From positions 382,001-446,000 of the forward strand of contig JASJOG010000151.1 of assembly GCA_030142905.1 (NCBI GenBank): a stretch of 64,000 bases of DNA, read 5' to 3'. Positions 1-11,100 of this stretch are shown in pieces. Source of the DNA: Heliopora coerulea (lineage: Eukaryota; Cnidaria; Anthozoa; Scleralcyonacea; Helioporidae). The position numbers and the translations under genes were made by a program. Every line of letters starts with the position of its first letter. The stretch's first letter is position 1. The notes beneath the pieces are model-generated. The model made no database searches and was not told the origin of the DNA. It worked only from the letters and a program-made list of their open reading frames with translations.

Positions 1-844
1 CCAAACGTCATCCCGGCTTCAAAATCTTTCATTCCAATATCAACATGAGCGCCGATTCTAAAACCACTTTTTTAATTTTTCTAAAATTTATTGGTGGATA
101 ACCATGAAGATTTAAATCTAACTTTGTATCCTTGCCTGAATCCTTATTGGAATTATTTTTATTATTTGTTTTTGATGATATACAATTTCCCATTTTTTAT
201 TATTTTTTATTCTTCGTAATAACTAATTTTTCCACAAATTTTACATCGTAATGTTCTAGGTTCTGAAATATAAATATAAAGTTCAAAAACATCATTCCAA
301 AAAAATCTAAACAATTTAGAATTTAAGCATTTTTTACATATTGTAAATAAATATCTATTAGTATTTCTTAAAACTATATCATACACTTTTATTTAAAACA
401 AAATTCTTAAAATCAATGTATCTTTATAGTGTTATTAGAGTTTTTTACTTTTGTCTAAAATGTTTGTTTAAAATTCTGTCAAGAAAAGGTAATTCCCCAA
501 ACCTGATGTTGAGGGGTTTTCCCCACATTCCGTACATTCCAGATCTCCCTAACAACGGAGCAAACTAAAAATAGTTTTTTGTTGACATCGAGTTAGGCAT
601 GTATGGAATGTTTGGAATGTTAAGGTTATTCCCCCAAGACACTGAAAAATTTTGACCCATTTTTTAAAATGTTCTGAAATTCTTGGTAAAGTAATTAAAT
701 TCATGAAAGCGACCGGAAGTTAAGTAAGTGAAACTGAAAGTGACGCCGTTAGGAAAAAGGGTAACCCCCCACGACACTTTGAAAAATTTTGACCAAATTT
801 GAAAATGTGTCGAAAAAGGAGTGACAGAATCCGGACATTACAGA
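1..844. other. Gene-free AT-rich flank
   Basis: No coding region is supportable here. The only structure seen is a loose duplication: a motif around gacactgaaaaattttgacc appears near 637-660 and again near 773-798. A weak inverted pair of ggaatgt-type words lies near 528-541 and 603-620. This is probably the 3' flank or terminal part of the adjacent pogo-type element, but no convincing terminal repeat was found. Confidence 0.4.
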
Positions 845-1172
845 CTACTGGATTTCAAAGGGATTTGTGTCGGGCTCATTTAAGATGGCACCTGCAGTCA
901 AAGTACCTCGTGACCCTGTCTGCAGGGTCCACCTTCCTTGGAACAGTGAGTTGCATTTGCTGAACCATGCATCAATGATCCATTGTAAAACAGTTCTCTT
1001 TGGTTGTTTCAAATTTCCACCTTCTGTTTCCTCAGGGATTCCAACCATAGCTAGCCATTCATCATACTTCTTGGTGGATGCTGCCTTAAATGGCTTGTTC
1101 CAGCTCACATCAGGTGCCTGTATGTACTTGGTACATCCACCACGAACAACAGCTATGTCAATTGTCTTTGAC
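845..1172 (-). pseudogene. pogo/Tigger-like transposase, C-terminal part
   Basis: The minus-strand reading frame encodes the C-terminal part of a pogo-superfamily DDE transposase. The diagnostic stretch is GGCTKYIQAPDVSWNKPFK, where the D of the PDVxxNKPFK box is the third catalytic acidic residue in this family. It is followed by a YDEWLA segment and a tail rich in K, P and W. The N-terminal part of the same gene lies at 5,933-6,500 in the same orientation. The two are separated by an inserted Penelope pair, so this is one transposase gene split by insertion. It lacks an intact start and is non-functional. Confidence 0.85.
1160..1172. repeat. Target-site duplication, left copy
   Basis: The 13-base word aattgtctttgac occurs here and again at 5,920-5,932, exactly bounding the Penelope insertion. 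It lies inside pogo transposase coding sequence and removing the insert restores continuity of the reading direction. This is direct evidence of insertion with a 13-bp duplication. Confidence 0.85.
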
Positions 1173-1279
1173 CAAAAACCAATACCAGCCGACAATTTGA
1201 AAAAATATAAAACAAAACATAATCCGAAGATCAGCATCTTGAGAAATCCAAGATATGGATTGAAACAAGACGAGAAAAG

Positions 1280-1326
1280 AGTTTGTGATATTTCGATTTT
1301 ATTACAAAATCATCGTCAGACTAACT
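1280..1326 (-). ncRNA. Hammerhead ribozyme, left end of Penelope 1
   Basis: Read on the minus strand the core is CTGACGA, an extra T, a GATTTT/AAAATC helix II with a short loop, then GAAA. The flanking words AGTTAGT and ACAAACT form helix I with one mismatch. The helix III segment after GAAA is a palindromic AUAU, so a monomer has almost no helix III and a dimer is more likely to be the active form. It is the mirror of the motif at 5,799-5,845. Confidence 0.75.
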
Positions 1327-1474
1327 AATTACAAATACGCAGTGTCTTATATAAGGTCTACAGTGACATCATATGGGAGGAATTCACATCTCAGCCGACA
1401 GCAACTGACAAGGAGTGATTTATGTGGAGGTGTGTACATGTCGAGACAGGAAGAAAGATGACCAGATGAGAAAA

Positions 1475-3660
1475 TCAAGGAAAAAGTATAAGTTCTTTGC
1501 TGGGTTTGAGACCTGTATTCAGTGCAGGCGACTTATGTTTAATATAAAGAGCTTCGAGAAATAAAAGAAAGTTAGATGTTTGAGGATTGGGAGCATGAAC
1601 AATTCAAGAGTTATTGATGATGAGATTAGAAATAAAAATAGAAACATTGTCTGAGTCAGTTGTTTCGTTGTTAAGACGGTCAAAGAGATGGTGCATGTCG
1701 ACAATATGCCGAACGTGTGCACAGTTATAGAAATGATGTCTGACAGCACTTTTAGTTCGATCGGAATGCTCGAGAAGTCTGCTTTTTAAACGTCTCTCAG
1801 TCTTTCCTATATATGAATTTGAGCAACCAGGACATGTAGTCTGATAGATAATTTTGGGATTTTGTCTTTATTCAGAAGAAAGTAAGCAATCTTTTTGTTT
1901 TCATAAACGACCATAAAGATGACAGATTGTGTCGGGTTATGCCAGAATTTCTTTATGCATCTTTTGACAAGAGTTTCTCCTCATTTACCAAGATATGGAA
2001 TACACATCCAAATTTTGGGCCTGTCATTGTTTTCACGGTCAAAAGAGCTTAGCTGTTCTCATTGGTTTGAATGCTTATCTCTGAGTTTGGCTATAAGTAA
2101 GGATCTGATGGCACAGGGAAATCCATTCCAAGACATGAATGCTTTAAGCTTAGTTATCTGATTCTCAAATAGTGACTTAACCGAGGCAGTTTTGCATGAG
2201 AATGGTTCGAAACTCGCAAAATTAGTGTATTGACCAGTGTGTGTGCTCTTATGGTAGACATCAGTGTTTTCAGTAGAGATCAAAATGTCTAAAAAGTGAA
2301 TTACACCATCAGGGAAAGTATCGACTGTAAATTGGAGATTTTTATCAAAACTGTAGAAATGTCAGAAGGTTTAATTAATGGTAGAGTGTCATCGACATAG
2401 CGGCAATAGAATTTAATAGTAGCTGATTTGATTAAGTTGGAAACTATAGTTTTTTCAAATTCCGTGAGGATTATGTTGGTTAGGACAGGGCCCAGGGCAA
2501 AGCCCATGGAAATGCCTTTGGTTTGTTTGTAAATTTGGTTATTAAATGAAAATGCAGTTTTGGTACAGGAGTCTAAAATTAATTTTTTTAAGGTTCTTCT
2601 GGAGAGTGTCGTAGAAATGAGATTGTGTTCAAATACACAATCAAGAATGATTTTAATCGGTCTTTTCAAAGGAACGTTGGTAAATAAAGAAACGACATCA
2701 AATTAAACAAGGCGATAACCTTCTGAAAATAATTCTTGGGGTACATTTTGTATGTCCGAAACTGCTTGCAAAGAGTTGGAAAGAGAATACTCATTTTGGG
2801 TTAAAGGATTTAAAAGTCTGTAAATAAATTTACCTAGATTGTAATGTGGTGTGCCGGTGGTGTCAATAACGGGTCTAAATTGTGGTAACTTATGGTATTT
2901 TTTTGTGAATTTTTGGAAGTCCGTGTGCTCTGCCAAAGTGTGCTGCTGTCGGTTTAAGGAAATCAAGTTCTAAAGCAGAAATTTCACCTCTTTTGAAAAG
3001 AGTGTTTAAGTATGCTTGTAGTATTGAAAGTCATGTAGTGGTTGGATCAAAGTCAAGTTTCTGAAAGCATGAAGTATCAGAGAAGAGAGATGTGACAGAG
3101 GAGACGTAATCACTGCATTTCATAACTACAATGCCATTACCTTTGTCAGGCTTTAAAATAGACAGTTCTTGATAGTTCGTTTAGGATTCTGATTTTCTTG
3201 CAGTCTATATCATATTTGTGTAAGTCCAAGTCGATATAGTTATATGCAAAGGAGCATAGCAAGTTCTTAACTTTGTCTTGAGTGTGATGACCGACCTTAA
3301 ACTTCTCCAGATGAGATAACTGGTCCCAAACATCCTGAGCAATTGCTATAATTTCAAATTGGTTAGGTCTTGTGGCAAGTCCATGCCTTAATCCCAGTTG
3401 TAAAACTTCAATTTCATCTAAAGAGAGAGTTCAACCGGATAAGTTTACAATTGTTTCATTAGGGTTAACTTCTATTGCTTTGGCGGTTTTCCTTAATTCA
3501 AAAAGCGTTCGTAGTTTCTTGTCACGACAGGAAAGTGTCTTAGTCTTTTCATCATGAAGCAGCTGGTTTATGGAAAAACAGATGAGATGGAATTTCATCC
3601 ACATGCAATTTTTAAAGAGTCCCATTTTCAGTTGGTTACATTTCATCCTGAGGTTGGTTA
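1475..3660 (-). pseudogene. Penelope RT/GIY-YIG polyprotein, left arm
   Basis: This degenerate minus-strand copy encodes a Penelope reverse transcriptase and C-terminal GIY-YIG endonuclease. Visible pieces are the YVDDT catalytic box near 2,385-2,400, the GISMGFALGPVLTNIILTEFE palm segment near 2,445-2,515 (only part is quoted in the family core), and a C-terminal GIY-YIG region near 1,780-1,850. Frameshifts separate these blocks. It carries a stop codon after the GYRLV residues (near 2,703) that is shared with the opposite arm. It extends further 5' than its partner, up to about 3,660. Confidence 0.8.
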
Positions 3661-3689
3661 TGTATGAATTCTTGTCCTTGATAGAACAA

Positions 3690-5662
3690 TTGTAAACTTA
3701 TCCAGTCAAACTCTCTCTTTAGACGAAATTGAAGTTTTAAAACTGGGATTAAGGCATGGACTGCCACAAGACCTAACCAATTTGAAATTATAGCAATTGC
3801 TCAGGATGTTTGGGACCAGTTATCTCATCTGGAGAAGTTTAAGGTTGGTCATCACACTCAAGACAAAGTTAAGAACTTGCTACGCTCCTTTGCATATGAC
3901 TATATTGACTTGGACTTATATGAATATGATATAGACTGCAAGAAAATCAGAATCCTAAATGAACTATCAAGAGAACTTTATATTTTAAAGCCCGACAAAG
4001 GTAATGGCATTGTAGTTATGAAACGAAATGACTACGTCTCCTCTGTCACATCTCTCTTCTCTGATACTTCATGCTTTCAGAAACTCGACTTTGATCCAAC
4101 CACTACGCGACTTTCAACACTACAAGCATACTTAAACACTCTTTTCAAACAAGGTGAAATTTCTGCTTTAGAACTCGATTTCCTTAAACCAACTACAATC
4201 ACAAACTGCACACCACACTACAATCTAGGTAAATTTATTTACAAACCTTTAAATCCTTTAACCCAAAACGAGTATTCTCTTTCTGACTATTTGCAAGCAG
4301 TTTTGGACATACAAAATGTACCCCAAGAATTCTTTTCAGAAGGTTATCGCCTTGTTTAATTTGATGTTGTTTCTTTATTTACCAATGTTCCTTTGAAAAG
4401 AATGATTAAAATCATTCTTGATCGTGTATTTGAACACAATCTCATTTCTACGACACTCTCCAAAAGAACCTTAAAAAAATTAATTTTAGACTCCTGTACC
4501 AAAACTGCATTTTCATTTAATAACCAAATTTACGAACAAACCGAAGGCATTTCCATGGGCTCTGCCCTTGGCCCTGTCCTAGCCAACATAATCCTCACGG
4601 AATTTGAAAAAAACTATAGTTTCCAACTTAATCAAATCAGCTACTATTAAATTCTATCATCCCTATGTCGATGACACTCTACCATTAATTAAACCTTCTG
4701 ACATTTCTACAGTCTTAGATAAGTTTATCAGTTTTGATAAAAAACTCCAATTTACAGTCGATACTTTCCCTGATGGTGTAATTAATTTTTTAGACATTTT
4801 GATCTCTACTGAAAACACTGATGTCTACCATAAGAGCACATGCACTGGCCAATACACTAATTTTATGATTTTTGAACCATTCTCATGCAAAACTGCTATA
4901 GTTAAGTCACTATTTCATTGTGCCTTTATGATTTGCAGCAACAATTGACTATTTGAGAATCAGATAACCAAGCTTAAAGCATTGATGTCTAGGAATGGAT
5001 TTCTCCATGCCATCAGATCCTTACTTATAGCCAAACTCAGAGATAAGCATTCAAACCAACGAGAACAGCTAAGCTCTTTTGACCATGAAAATGATGACAG
5101 GCCCAAAATTTTGATGCGTATTCTATATCTTGGTAAACTAGGAGAAACTGTAGTCAAAAAATGCATAAAGAAAATATGGCATAACCCAACACAATCTGTC
5201 AAGTTTATGGTCATTTATGAAAACAAAAAGATTGCTTACTTTCTTCCAAATAAAGACAAAATCCCAAAACTATTAAAGTTGAAAATTATCTACCAAATTA
5301 CATGTCCTGGTTGCTCCAATTCATATATAGGAAAGACCTAGAGAAGTTTAAAAAGCAGACTTCTTGAGCATTTCAATCGAACTAAAAGTGCTGTTGGACA
5401 TCATTTCTATAACTGCAGAAACGTTCAGCATATTGTCGACATGCATCATCTCTTTGACCGCCTTAACAACAAAACAACTGACTCAGACGATGTTTCTATT
5501 TTTATTTCTAATCTCATCATCGATAACTCTCAAATTGTTCACTCTCCCAATCCTTGAACATCTAACTTTCTTTTATTTCTCAAAGCTCTTTATATTAAAC
5601 GTAAGTCACCTGCACTGAATACAGGTCTCAAAGCCAGCAAAGAACTTATGCTTTTTCCTTGA
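3690..5662 (+). pseudogene. Penelope RT/GIY-YIG polyprotein, right arm
   Basis: This plus-strand partner of the copy at 1,475-3,660 shows, in order, the DKGNGIVVMKR box typical of Penelope RTs (about 3,990-4,025), FDVVSLFTNVP (4,360-4,392), GISMGSALGPVLANI (4,548-4,592), YVDDT (4,667-4,681), and the GIY-YIG start CPGCSNSYIGKT (5,302-5,338). A TAA at 4,357-4,359 and a TAG right after the endonuclease motif break it. An extra A at about 4,605-4,611 relative to the left arm adds a frameshift. The coding remnant ends at a TGA at 5,660-5,662. It is non-functional. Confidence 0.85.
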
Positions 5663-5798
5663 TGTTCTCATCTGGTCTTCTTTCTTCCTGTCACAACATG
5701 TACATGCCTCCACATAAATCACTCCTTGTCAGTTGCTGTCGGCTGAGATGTGAATTCCTCCCATATGATGTCACTGTAGACACTGTGTATTTGTAATT

Positions 5799-5845
5799 AG
5801 TTAGTCTGACGATGATTTTGTAATAAAATCGAAATATCACAAACT
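5799..5845 (+). ncRNA. Hammerhead ribozyme, right end of Penelope 1
   Basis: The core CTGACGA (5,806-5,812) is followed by an extra T, the helix II pair GATTTT/AAAATC and GAAA (5,831-5,834). AGTTAGT (5,799-5,805) can pair with ACAAACT (5,839-5,845) as helix I, leaving a cleavage triplet of AUC type. The motif lies 3' of the endonuclease coding region, where Penelope elements are known to carry hammerheads. Confidence 0.8.
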
Positions 5846-5919
5846 CGTTTCTCATCTTGTTTCAATCCATATCTTGGATTTTCTCAAGATGCTGATCTTC
5901 AGATTATGTTTTGTTTTAT

Positions 5920-5932
5920 AATTGTCTTTGAC
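5920..5932. repeat. Target-site duplication, right copy
   Basis: This is the second copy of the 13-base word aattgtctttgac (first copy 1,160-1,172), closing the Penelope 1 insertion. Confidence 0.85.
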
Positions 5933-6500
5933 TTCAATGAACTTGTGACACTTTGCACTATATGGCATTAAAATGAGCCCCAAGCTAAGAGGCAATGGGC
6001 AAAAGCAACCGTTTCAAGTTGTGTTCATCCAAGCATATTTTCAGCTTGCAACAACAGCATGTTGTCTAAACTTCTCGTTCATAGCAGATGTTTCACGCTT
6101 GGCACCCTTGAACACAACCACTGGATCTCACAGCTAAACACACTGATACTCTGCTTTTTTTCATGGCCAGTTGGTTTCATTGTGATTGTTTTCTTGGCAA
6201 TCAAATCAAGTGTAGTTTCAGACACTATATTGGACCAAACAGGGGTTTCATCCATTGCTATTATTTGCAGAGGTGCATACCTGTTATTTTCTGATAATCG
6301 TCTGACTTGCAGTACGTCTGGGTGTTTTTGGGCAACTGATGTTTTTTTCTCAGTGAAAGACCATTCCACTGCATAAAATTTGCAAGCCAACCAGCAAAGG
6401 CCTTAAACTCAGCTTCAACAGTTTCAGGTCTCTTCATCACATGATATGTGATCTTGGCATTTTTCTTGATAAGCTTTGTAGATACTCTTAGTCTAGTAAA
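5933..6500 (-). pseudogene. pogo/Tigger-like transposase, N-terminal and central part
   Basis: This minus-strand remnant of the same pogo transposase shows a helix-turn-helix tail of the type FxxWLxxFMxxNGLSLRKKT (about 6,340-6,410), then VAQKHPD and the first catalytic aspartate in IIAMDETPVWSNI (about 6,225-6,265), followed by TTLDLIAKKTI and a TGHEK motif. That order is standard for pogo/Tigger proteins. Stops interrupt the frame downstream of 6,079, before the Penelope junction. The C-terminal third is at 845-1,172. Confidence 0.85.
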
Positions 6501-8258
6501 TGGCTATTATAGATTATGATTGATGGTCTGAGATGCTAAGATGCTAGTTATATGCTCATTCCATGTTTAAGTAGATTAAAAACATGGCACTTTCTGTGGC
6601 TGTGAAGTTTGAAATGTTTTATAACATAGACTTTGAAAGAGTTATCCCTGGCCACCATGTTCACAAATCTGTTTGGAAACCATACAATGGAGAAATGTTA
6701 AACTGTGTTAAAGACATACATAGTGAGGCAATGGAGTATAATGAAAATGCAACTGGTCTAGACAGAAAGTGAACAGAAGATATGAGTGGCCATGTTCCCA
6801 TGAAAGCAAATGAGTCAAACCAGCCGGTAGCCAACATTTTGGGAAAGAGAAAATGAGAAGTCAGTTTCATGAAGGTAGGCTGCTTAACCGAGAGCAGCAC
6901 TAAATTGAGCAATAACAGTGAGCATGAGATCGCATAATCACAACAATCCCTGCAAAAAGACCTAGTGAAGTGCATGGTACTTATTAACAATTTCAGCCTT
7001 CAAACTAGAACCTTACTGGCAAAATGTGGCAATACAAGGAAATCATATCAGTTTGACAATGATTAAATTGTTCACTACATATATGACAGTTTAATTTAGG
7101 TGCTCCCATTCAATAAACACTGCAGTACTTCATGGCCGGCAGAGTTGGACCAACTTTCAAGAAAAGTGTATTTTTTTAAAAGAACAGTTCTTTCAAAAAA
7201 TAAAAAAGTTTTTTTAGTTTTTACACTCGACTTTTTGGTCTACAGTGCAACAGAAATATATTACTTTTGGTCTGAAAATGCTGTAAATCGCATTTTAGAG
7301 GTTTTCCAGGGCAGCATGTCCCTGGGCCCCCCTAGATTCTCCCACTTGGCCAGACCAACTCTTATGTCATTCTGCTGGGGCTGACCTATCAAATTTATCA
7401 TTAAATAAGAGATGTTCATCAGTTTATTCAATTTCCACAGACATACTGCAACTACTTATGCTTTTGCATCTTTCTTTACAAATGAATCTGTAACCTGCAC
7501 TGAAGTTTCTTTGTTTTATTATTGGTTGCATTTCTAGTACAGTGTGTAATGTTTTGAGGCACTTGTCCAAAGAGCTGTGATAAAAAAAAAAACTACTGCC
7601 CTTTCTTCAAAAGAACTTTACTGAGTTAAGGGAACGAGCACCCTGTTAATAAAGAAAATTTTGGGAATTCTCTCCCTTAGTAATGAAGAATACTCTCTTG
7701 AAGCTTTCTAGAAATTTTGTTGCAAACATTTAAATAAAATCACTTTCGTTTGAAGTGGTTTACAAACTAATTGACATCTATTGACCACTCACATTGGGTT
7801 AAATTTTACAACATGACTATCATGGTATTGTGATGAAATGTCTTGTAATTTTGTTCACACATCGATGAATTAAGGCAAGAAACTCCAATTAAACTTGTAA
7901 ACTTTTTTGTCAGTCTTTGGAAGCAAAAGATACATATCATTGTTTACGTCTATCCAGCAATATCCAAGTCAAGGTCAAAAGTTGAAACATTTTGATTATT
8001 AATGTCTGCCATTTGGCTATAATGATTTAGCCTTAAATCTTGCAAACAACTTTCAAGTTTTGCACATGTACAAGCAGTCACACACCTCATATGACAAAGC
8101 CTGCACATACACTCTCACACTTGTCATTGAGACCTTTGTCCTATCTGCTCTGAAGATTGACCAAGCTCATGTGCTGCACTCTCTCATACAATTCAAAGCA
8201 AACTTCAACTTACAGGCAAGTCTTGTTTAATTTATAATTAGATAATCATGTAGCATCA
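6501..8258. other. No gene recognised
   Basis: Short open frames occur on both strands, but none shows a recognisable domain or agreement with neighbouring elements. The segment is AT-rich with A and T homopolymers. It probably contains the 5' part of the pogo element and unassigned flank. Confidence 0.4.
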
Positions 8259-8780
8259 TCAACATATCTTTCTTAAATTAAAATTTTTGAATCTTTGTAG
8301 CCAGGATTTTTTATATCCCAAAAACAGATTAACCAATTGAGGAGAACCTGCTGCAACTCCACCAGTTTGCCAATGCTTAATGTTTAATTGAGAGGAATAT
8401 TCCTGAAAGGTTTTGGACATCAAAAGATGTAAGATACTTGTTGCATGTGTCAATATTTTAAATTTCATTATATGCTTATAATTAAATGCTCCTGTTGAGG
8501 ATACAATCCGTCTGAAACATGAAGGTGTATTTCTTTCCTTTTGCTTATGTAATGTGTTAAGGCCATAAAATCTAGCAGATTGTGAGCCTTTGTGATAGAT
8601 ATCCCAACATATGGCTTCACCTAAAGAACCTTTGTAGTTTACCTTCCCTACCTTTTGAAACTTAGTTCTGTTGTTAATTATATTAAGACAACAATCTTTG
8701 TACACCTTATGATCCATGATAACTACACTGTTTCCTTTGTCTTGTTTTAGAATCAGTCAGCCAGCCAACATTGCAAAATC
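8259..8780 (-). pseudogene. Penelope-like RT fragment
   Basis: The frame reads through ILKQDKGNSVVIMDHKVYK (about 8,705-8,760), then KGSQSARFYGL and LHKQKER, and ends with a palm segment GGVAAGSPQLVNLFLGY. The order and wording match the Penelope RT at 52,700-54,514, but the block between the fingers and the palm is deleted and the catalytic YVDD box is absent. It is a short dead scrap just outside the left end of Polinton A, from a lineage closer to Penelope 2 than to Penelope 1. Confidence 0.8.
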
Positions 8781-9064
8781 TAACTTTTGATGGCAGTTTT
8801 TGTTAGAAGTATGCAAGCTTTATTACTTATAATGAAGTTTAGAAGGGTTACCACCTCAATTTTGGAATACGAGTGCATAAATTTAAGAGGTTTTTATGAC
8901 CACTCTATGCACTTTGGTTCTGATCAAATGCTTATTGCAAATCCCAATTCACTGTTGGCATACGATAAATACTCGATTTCATTGGCTATCATTAGCCAAT
9001 AAGCCAATAAGAAAGTGCAAAGGCAAGTAGTACTGAATAAAATGCCTCTGTTTTAAGGTGGGGG

Positions 9065-9192
9065 GTGTGAACCAACTTTTTTAACCAATCACATTTAAGT
9101 CAGGTAGGGAGAATTTATATGCAAAACAGGTGGGTGTTTTGAGCTCTTTAACGTAATGGTTTGCTTTTAGGGTCATATTTTGCAAGCAATAT
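9065..9192. repeat. Polinton A left terminal inverted repeat
   Basis: This region, running from gtgtgaaccaac through the gggagaatttat and ttgcttttagggtcat words, matches the reverse complement of 25,776-25,939. The right copy carries about 30 extra bases in the middle. Confidence 0.75.
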
Positions 9193-9231
9193 GAATTGTG
9201 TATTGTTGGTGTTGATTTGTTTTAGAATTAA

Positions 9232-9460
9232 GAATGGAGAAACCAAGACCTATTTCAATTGATGTTTGGGAACTTTTGTTGTTACACCATCAACCTATAT
9301 ATTGATGAAAATAATTAAGGGGAGTGTTTTATATGTATCTTTGTTTTGTGATGGCAGTGACGTTTATGGGAAGGAATTAACTTTTAGATGTCAGTTTCAT
9401 CCAATGTGCTGTGAACATTATGCTGTATATGTTCGATATAAAAGATGTGATGATTGGTAA
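9232..9460 (+). pseudogene. Unrecognised Polinton A left-end reading frame
   Basis: An ATG at 9,233 opens a short frame (MEKPRPISIDVW) that stops at about 9,302. A second open frame (9,266-9,460) then carries five cysteine/histidine positions in a CQFHPMCCEHY stretch. It looks like a small gene broken by a frameshift immediately inside the terminal repeat. No family was recognised. Confidence 0.3.
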
Positions 9461-9635
9461 GTTGCAGTGATATTGTTTCTTATTTATCTTGTTATGTTGC
9501 ATTATATTTATTTTTATGTACTAAAACCAAGATTTTGTGGAAAAAAGTAAGTTATTTTTATAAAAATTGTACTTTATCATATTTTTTCAACTTTTTAGAA
9601 AAAAAAATTATCCTACAATACAGAGGGACTCAGGT

Positions 9636-10440
9636 TCAACTGATTTTACACAAAGAAGGTTTAAGTTTAGAAATAATAAGACTTTCTCTTACCAAAAGTT
9701 CAGGGGCAGAAGAACAGGAGGATAGGATTTTAAAGTTGTTGAGCGATGCAGTGTGGCCAGTCTCAGTGAGATGAGTTAAAATGCTGGAAGGGGATGGGTT
9801 ATGAAGCTTTTTACCTGTCAAGGCAGAGACTCCTAGATGATCAGAGGCTCATGTATGTAAGTGGTGGGCTGTTTGGCCCACATACAATGTGGAGCAGCAA
9901 TGACACGTGTAAGAATAAACAACACGACACCTCAGAGCTTTAGGAGCCCTGTCCTTAAAGTTAAAAAGATGAGCAAGTCGGTTGCCTGGTTGAAAAACAA
10001 AACAAATTCTAATGTGAGGGTAAGCTGAGGAGCACAGTTTTAAAATTTGAGCGTGGATTTGAAGAGAGTGACAACCAGTGAAGGGAAGAGAAAAGTATAA
10101 GACCTTTTTTTGGGACTGTGTGAAGGACTAGTTTGGGTGTGAAGATTTTGTCCAAGAAAAGAGAAACGCATTTGTCAAATAGATGGGTAGGAAAGCCATT
10201 GGTTTTAAAGATATTTTTTAACATTTCAAGTTCTTTGTGGAAATTTTCATAACTAGAGCAGATGTTGAAACAGCGATGGAGTAGTGAAAGGTATGAAGCT
10301 GTGAAAATTTGTGAAAATTTGTGAAAAGACCAGTGAATGTGGGTTTACAATAAATGGAAGTGGTGAAGGTGCCATTATGATGGGTGATGTCAATGTCAAG
10401 AAAAGGTAAAGAGCAGTTGGATTCAGTTTCAAAAGTAAAA
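9636..10440 (-). pseudogene. Penelope 3 RT thumb and GIY-YIG domain, left arm
   Basis: On the minus strand from 10,440 downward the translation shows LPFLDIDITHHNGTFTTSIY and KPTFTGL, the RT region after the palm in this family. After frameshifts comes the endonuclease tail ending in LTHLTETGHTASLNNFKILS and SLIISKLKPSLC. These are standard landmarks of GIY-YIG Penelope proteins. The RT catalytic box is missing, and several frameshifts interrupt the copy. Confidence 0.8.
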
Positions 10441-10915
10441 TGGACAAAATCTTCACACCCAAACCAGCCCTTTACACAGTCGCCAAAAAGGTCTTATACT
10501 TTTCTCTTCCCTTCACTGGTTGTCACTCTCTTCAAATCCACGCTCAAATTTTAAAACTGTGCTCCTCAGCTTACCCTCACATTAGAATTTGTTTTGTTTT
10601 TCAACCAGACAACCGACTTGCTCATCTTTTTAACTTTAAGAACAGGGCTCCTAAAGCTCTGAGGTCTCGTGTCAATGCTGCTCTGCATTGTATGTGGGCC
10701 AAACAGCCCGCCACTTACATACATGAGCCTCTGATCATTGAAGAGTCTCTGCCTTGACAGGTAAAAAGCTTCTTAACCCATCACCTTCCAGCATTTTAAC
10801 TCAACTCACTCAGACTGGCCACACTGCATCACTCAATGACTTTAAAATCCTATCCTCCTGTTCTTCTGCCTCTGAACTTTTGGTAAGAGAAAGCCTTCCT
10901 TGAATGCCAATCTAA
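10440..10915 (+). pseudogene. Penelope 3 RT/GIY-YIG C-terminal part, right arm
   Basis: This copy starts at the inversion joint and runs through the linker and endonuclease part (FVFQPDNRLAHLFNFK, then a cysteine-poor remnant of the zinc-binding and GIY-YIG region, then LTQTGHTASLNDFKILS). A TGA at about 10,756 interrupts it. It is the inverted duplicate of 9,720-10,155. Confidence 0.75.
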
Positions 10916-11036
10916 GCACTGTTCCTCTCTCTCTCTTTTAACCGCTCTATCCATTTCCGTTTCCCATACATCTTGTAACATAACACCTACTTTCTATCTC
11001 TGACCTTGTAAATACAATACCCATTTAATTTATTCA

Positions 11037-11075
11037 TACTCTGATGATGTTGCAAGACACAACGAAATGTTAGTG
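11037..11075 (+). ncRNA. Hammerhead ribozyme, Penelope 3 right end
   Basis: CTGATGA (11,041-11,047), an extra T, helix II GTTG/CAAC with a CAAGACA loop, and GAAA (11,064-11,067) form a hammerhead core. Flanking TACT and AGTG can form a 4-bp helix I, and the triplet before the cleavage point is GUU. It lies in the 3' region of the right Penelope arm, as at the other Penelope loci here. Helix III is only AUGU, so a monomer would be weak. Confidence 0.65.
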
Positions 11076-11100
11076 CTGTTAATAAACTTATTTCTTTTAC

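Larger units (their letters stand above)
1173..5919. mobile_element. Penelope-like element 1, inverted head-to-head pair
   Basis: Two copies of one Penelope-like retroelement lie in inverted orientation: a minus-strand copy (about 1,204-3,660) and a plus-strand copy (about 3,690-5,919), joined near 3,660-3,690. Both outer ends carry a hammerhead ribozyme motif in the Penelope terminal region. The left end has about 30 extra bases beyond the right end. The arms have diverged by many substitutions and indels, so this is an old insertion. It is flanked by a 13-bp duplication inside a pogo transposase. Inverted partial copies are a known feature of Penelope insertions. Confidence 0.9.
9600..11100. 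mobile_element. Penelope-like element 3, inverted pair
   Basis: A minus-strand copy (about 9,600-10,440) and a plus-strand copy (10,440-11,100) of a third Penelope lineage are fused head to head at about 10,440, where the plus copy begins in sequence equivalent to 10,155 of the minus copy. The right arm keeps a 3' untranslated region and hammerhead; the left arm ends at the end of coding sequence. The exact outer ends and target duplication could not be fixed. Confidence 0.8.

Noticed and set aside
867..1328. 153-codon plus-strand frame
   Set aside because: It is antisense to the pogo transposase and runs into the Penelope end; no domain.
6501..8258. Cellular exon candidates between the pogo and Penelope relics
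   Set aside because: Frames are short, lack splice-supported continuity and match no domain.
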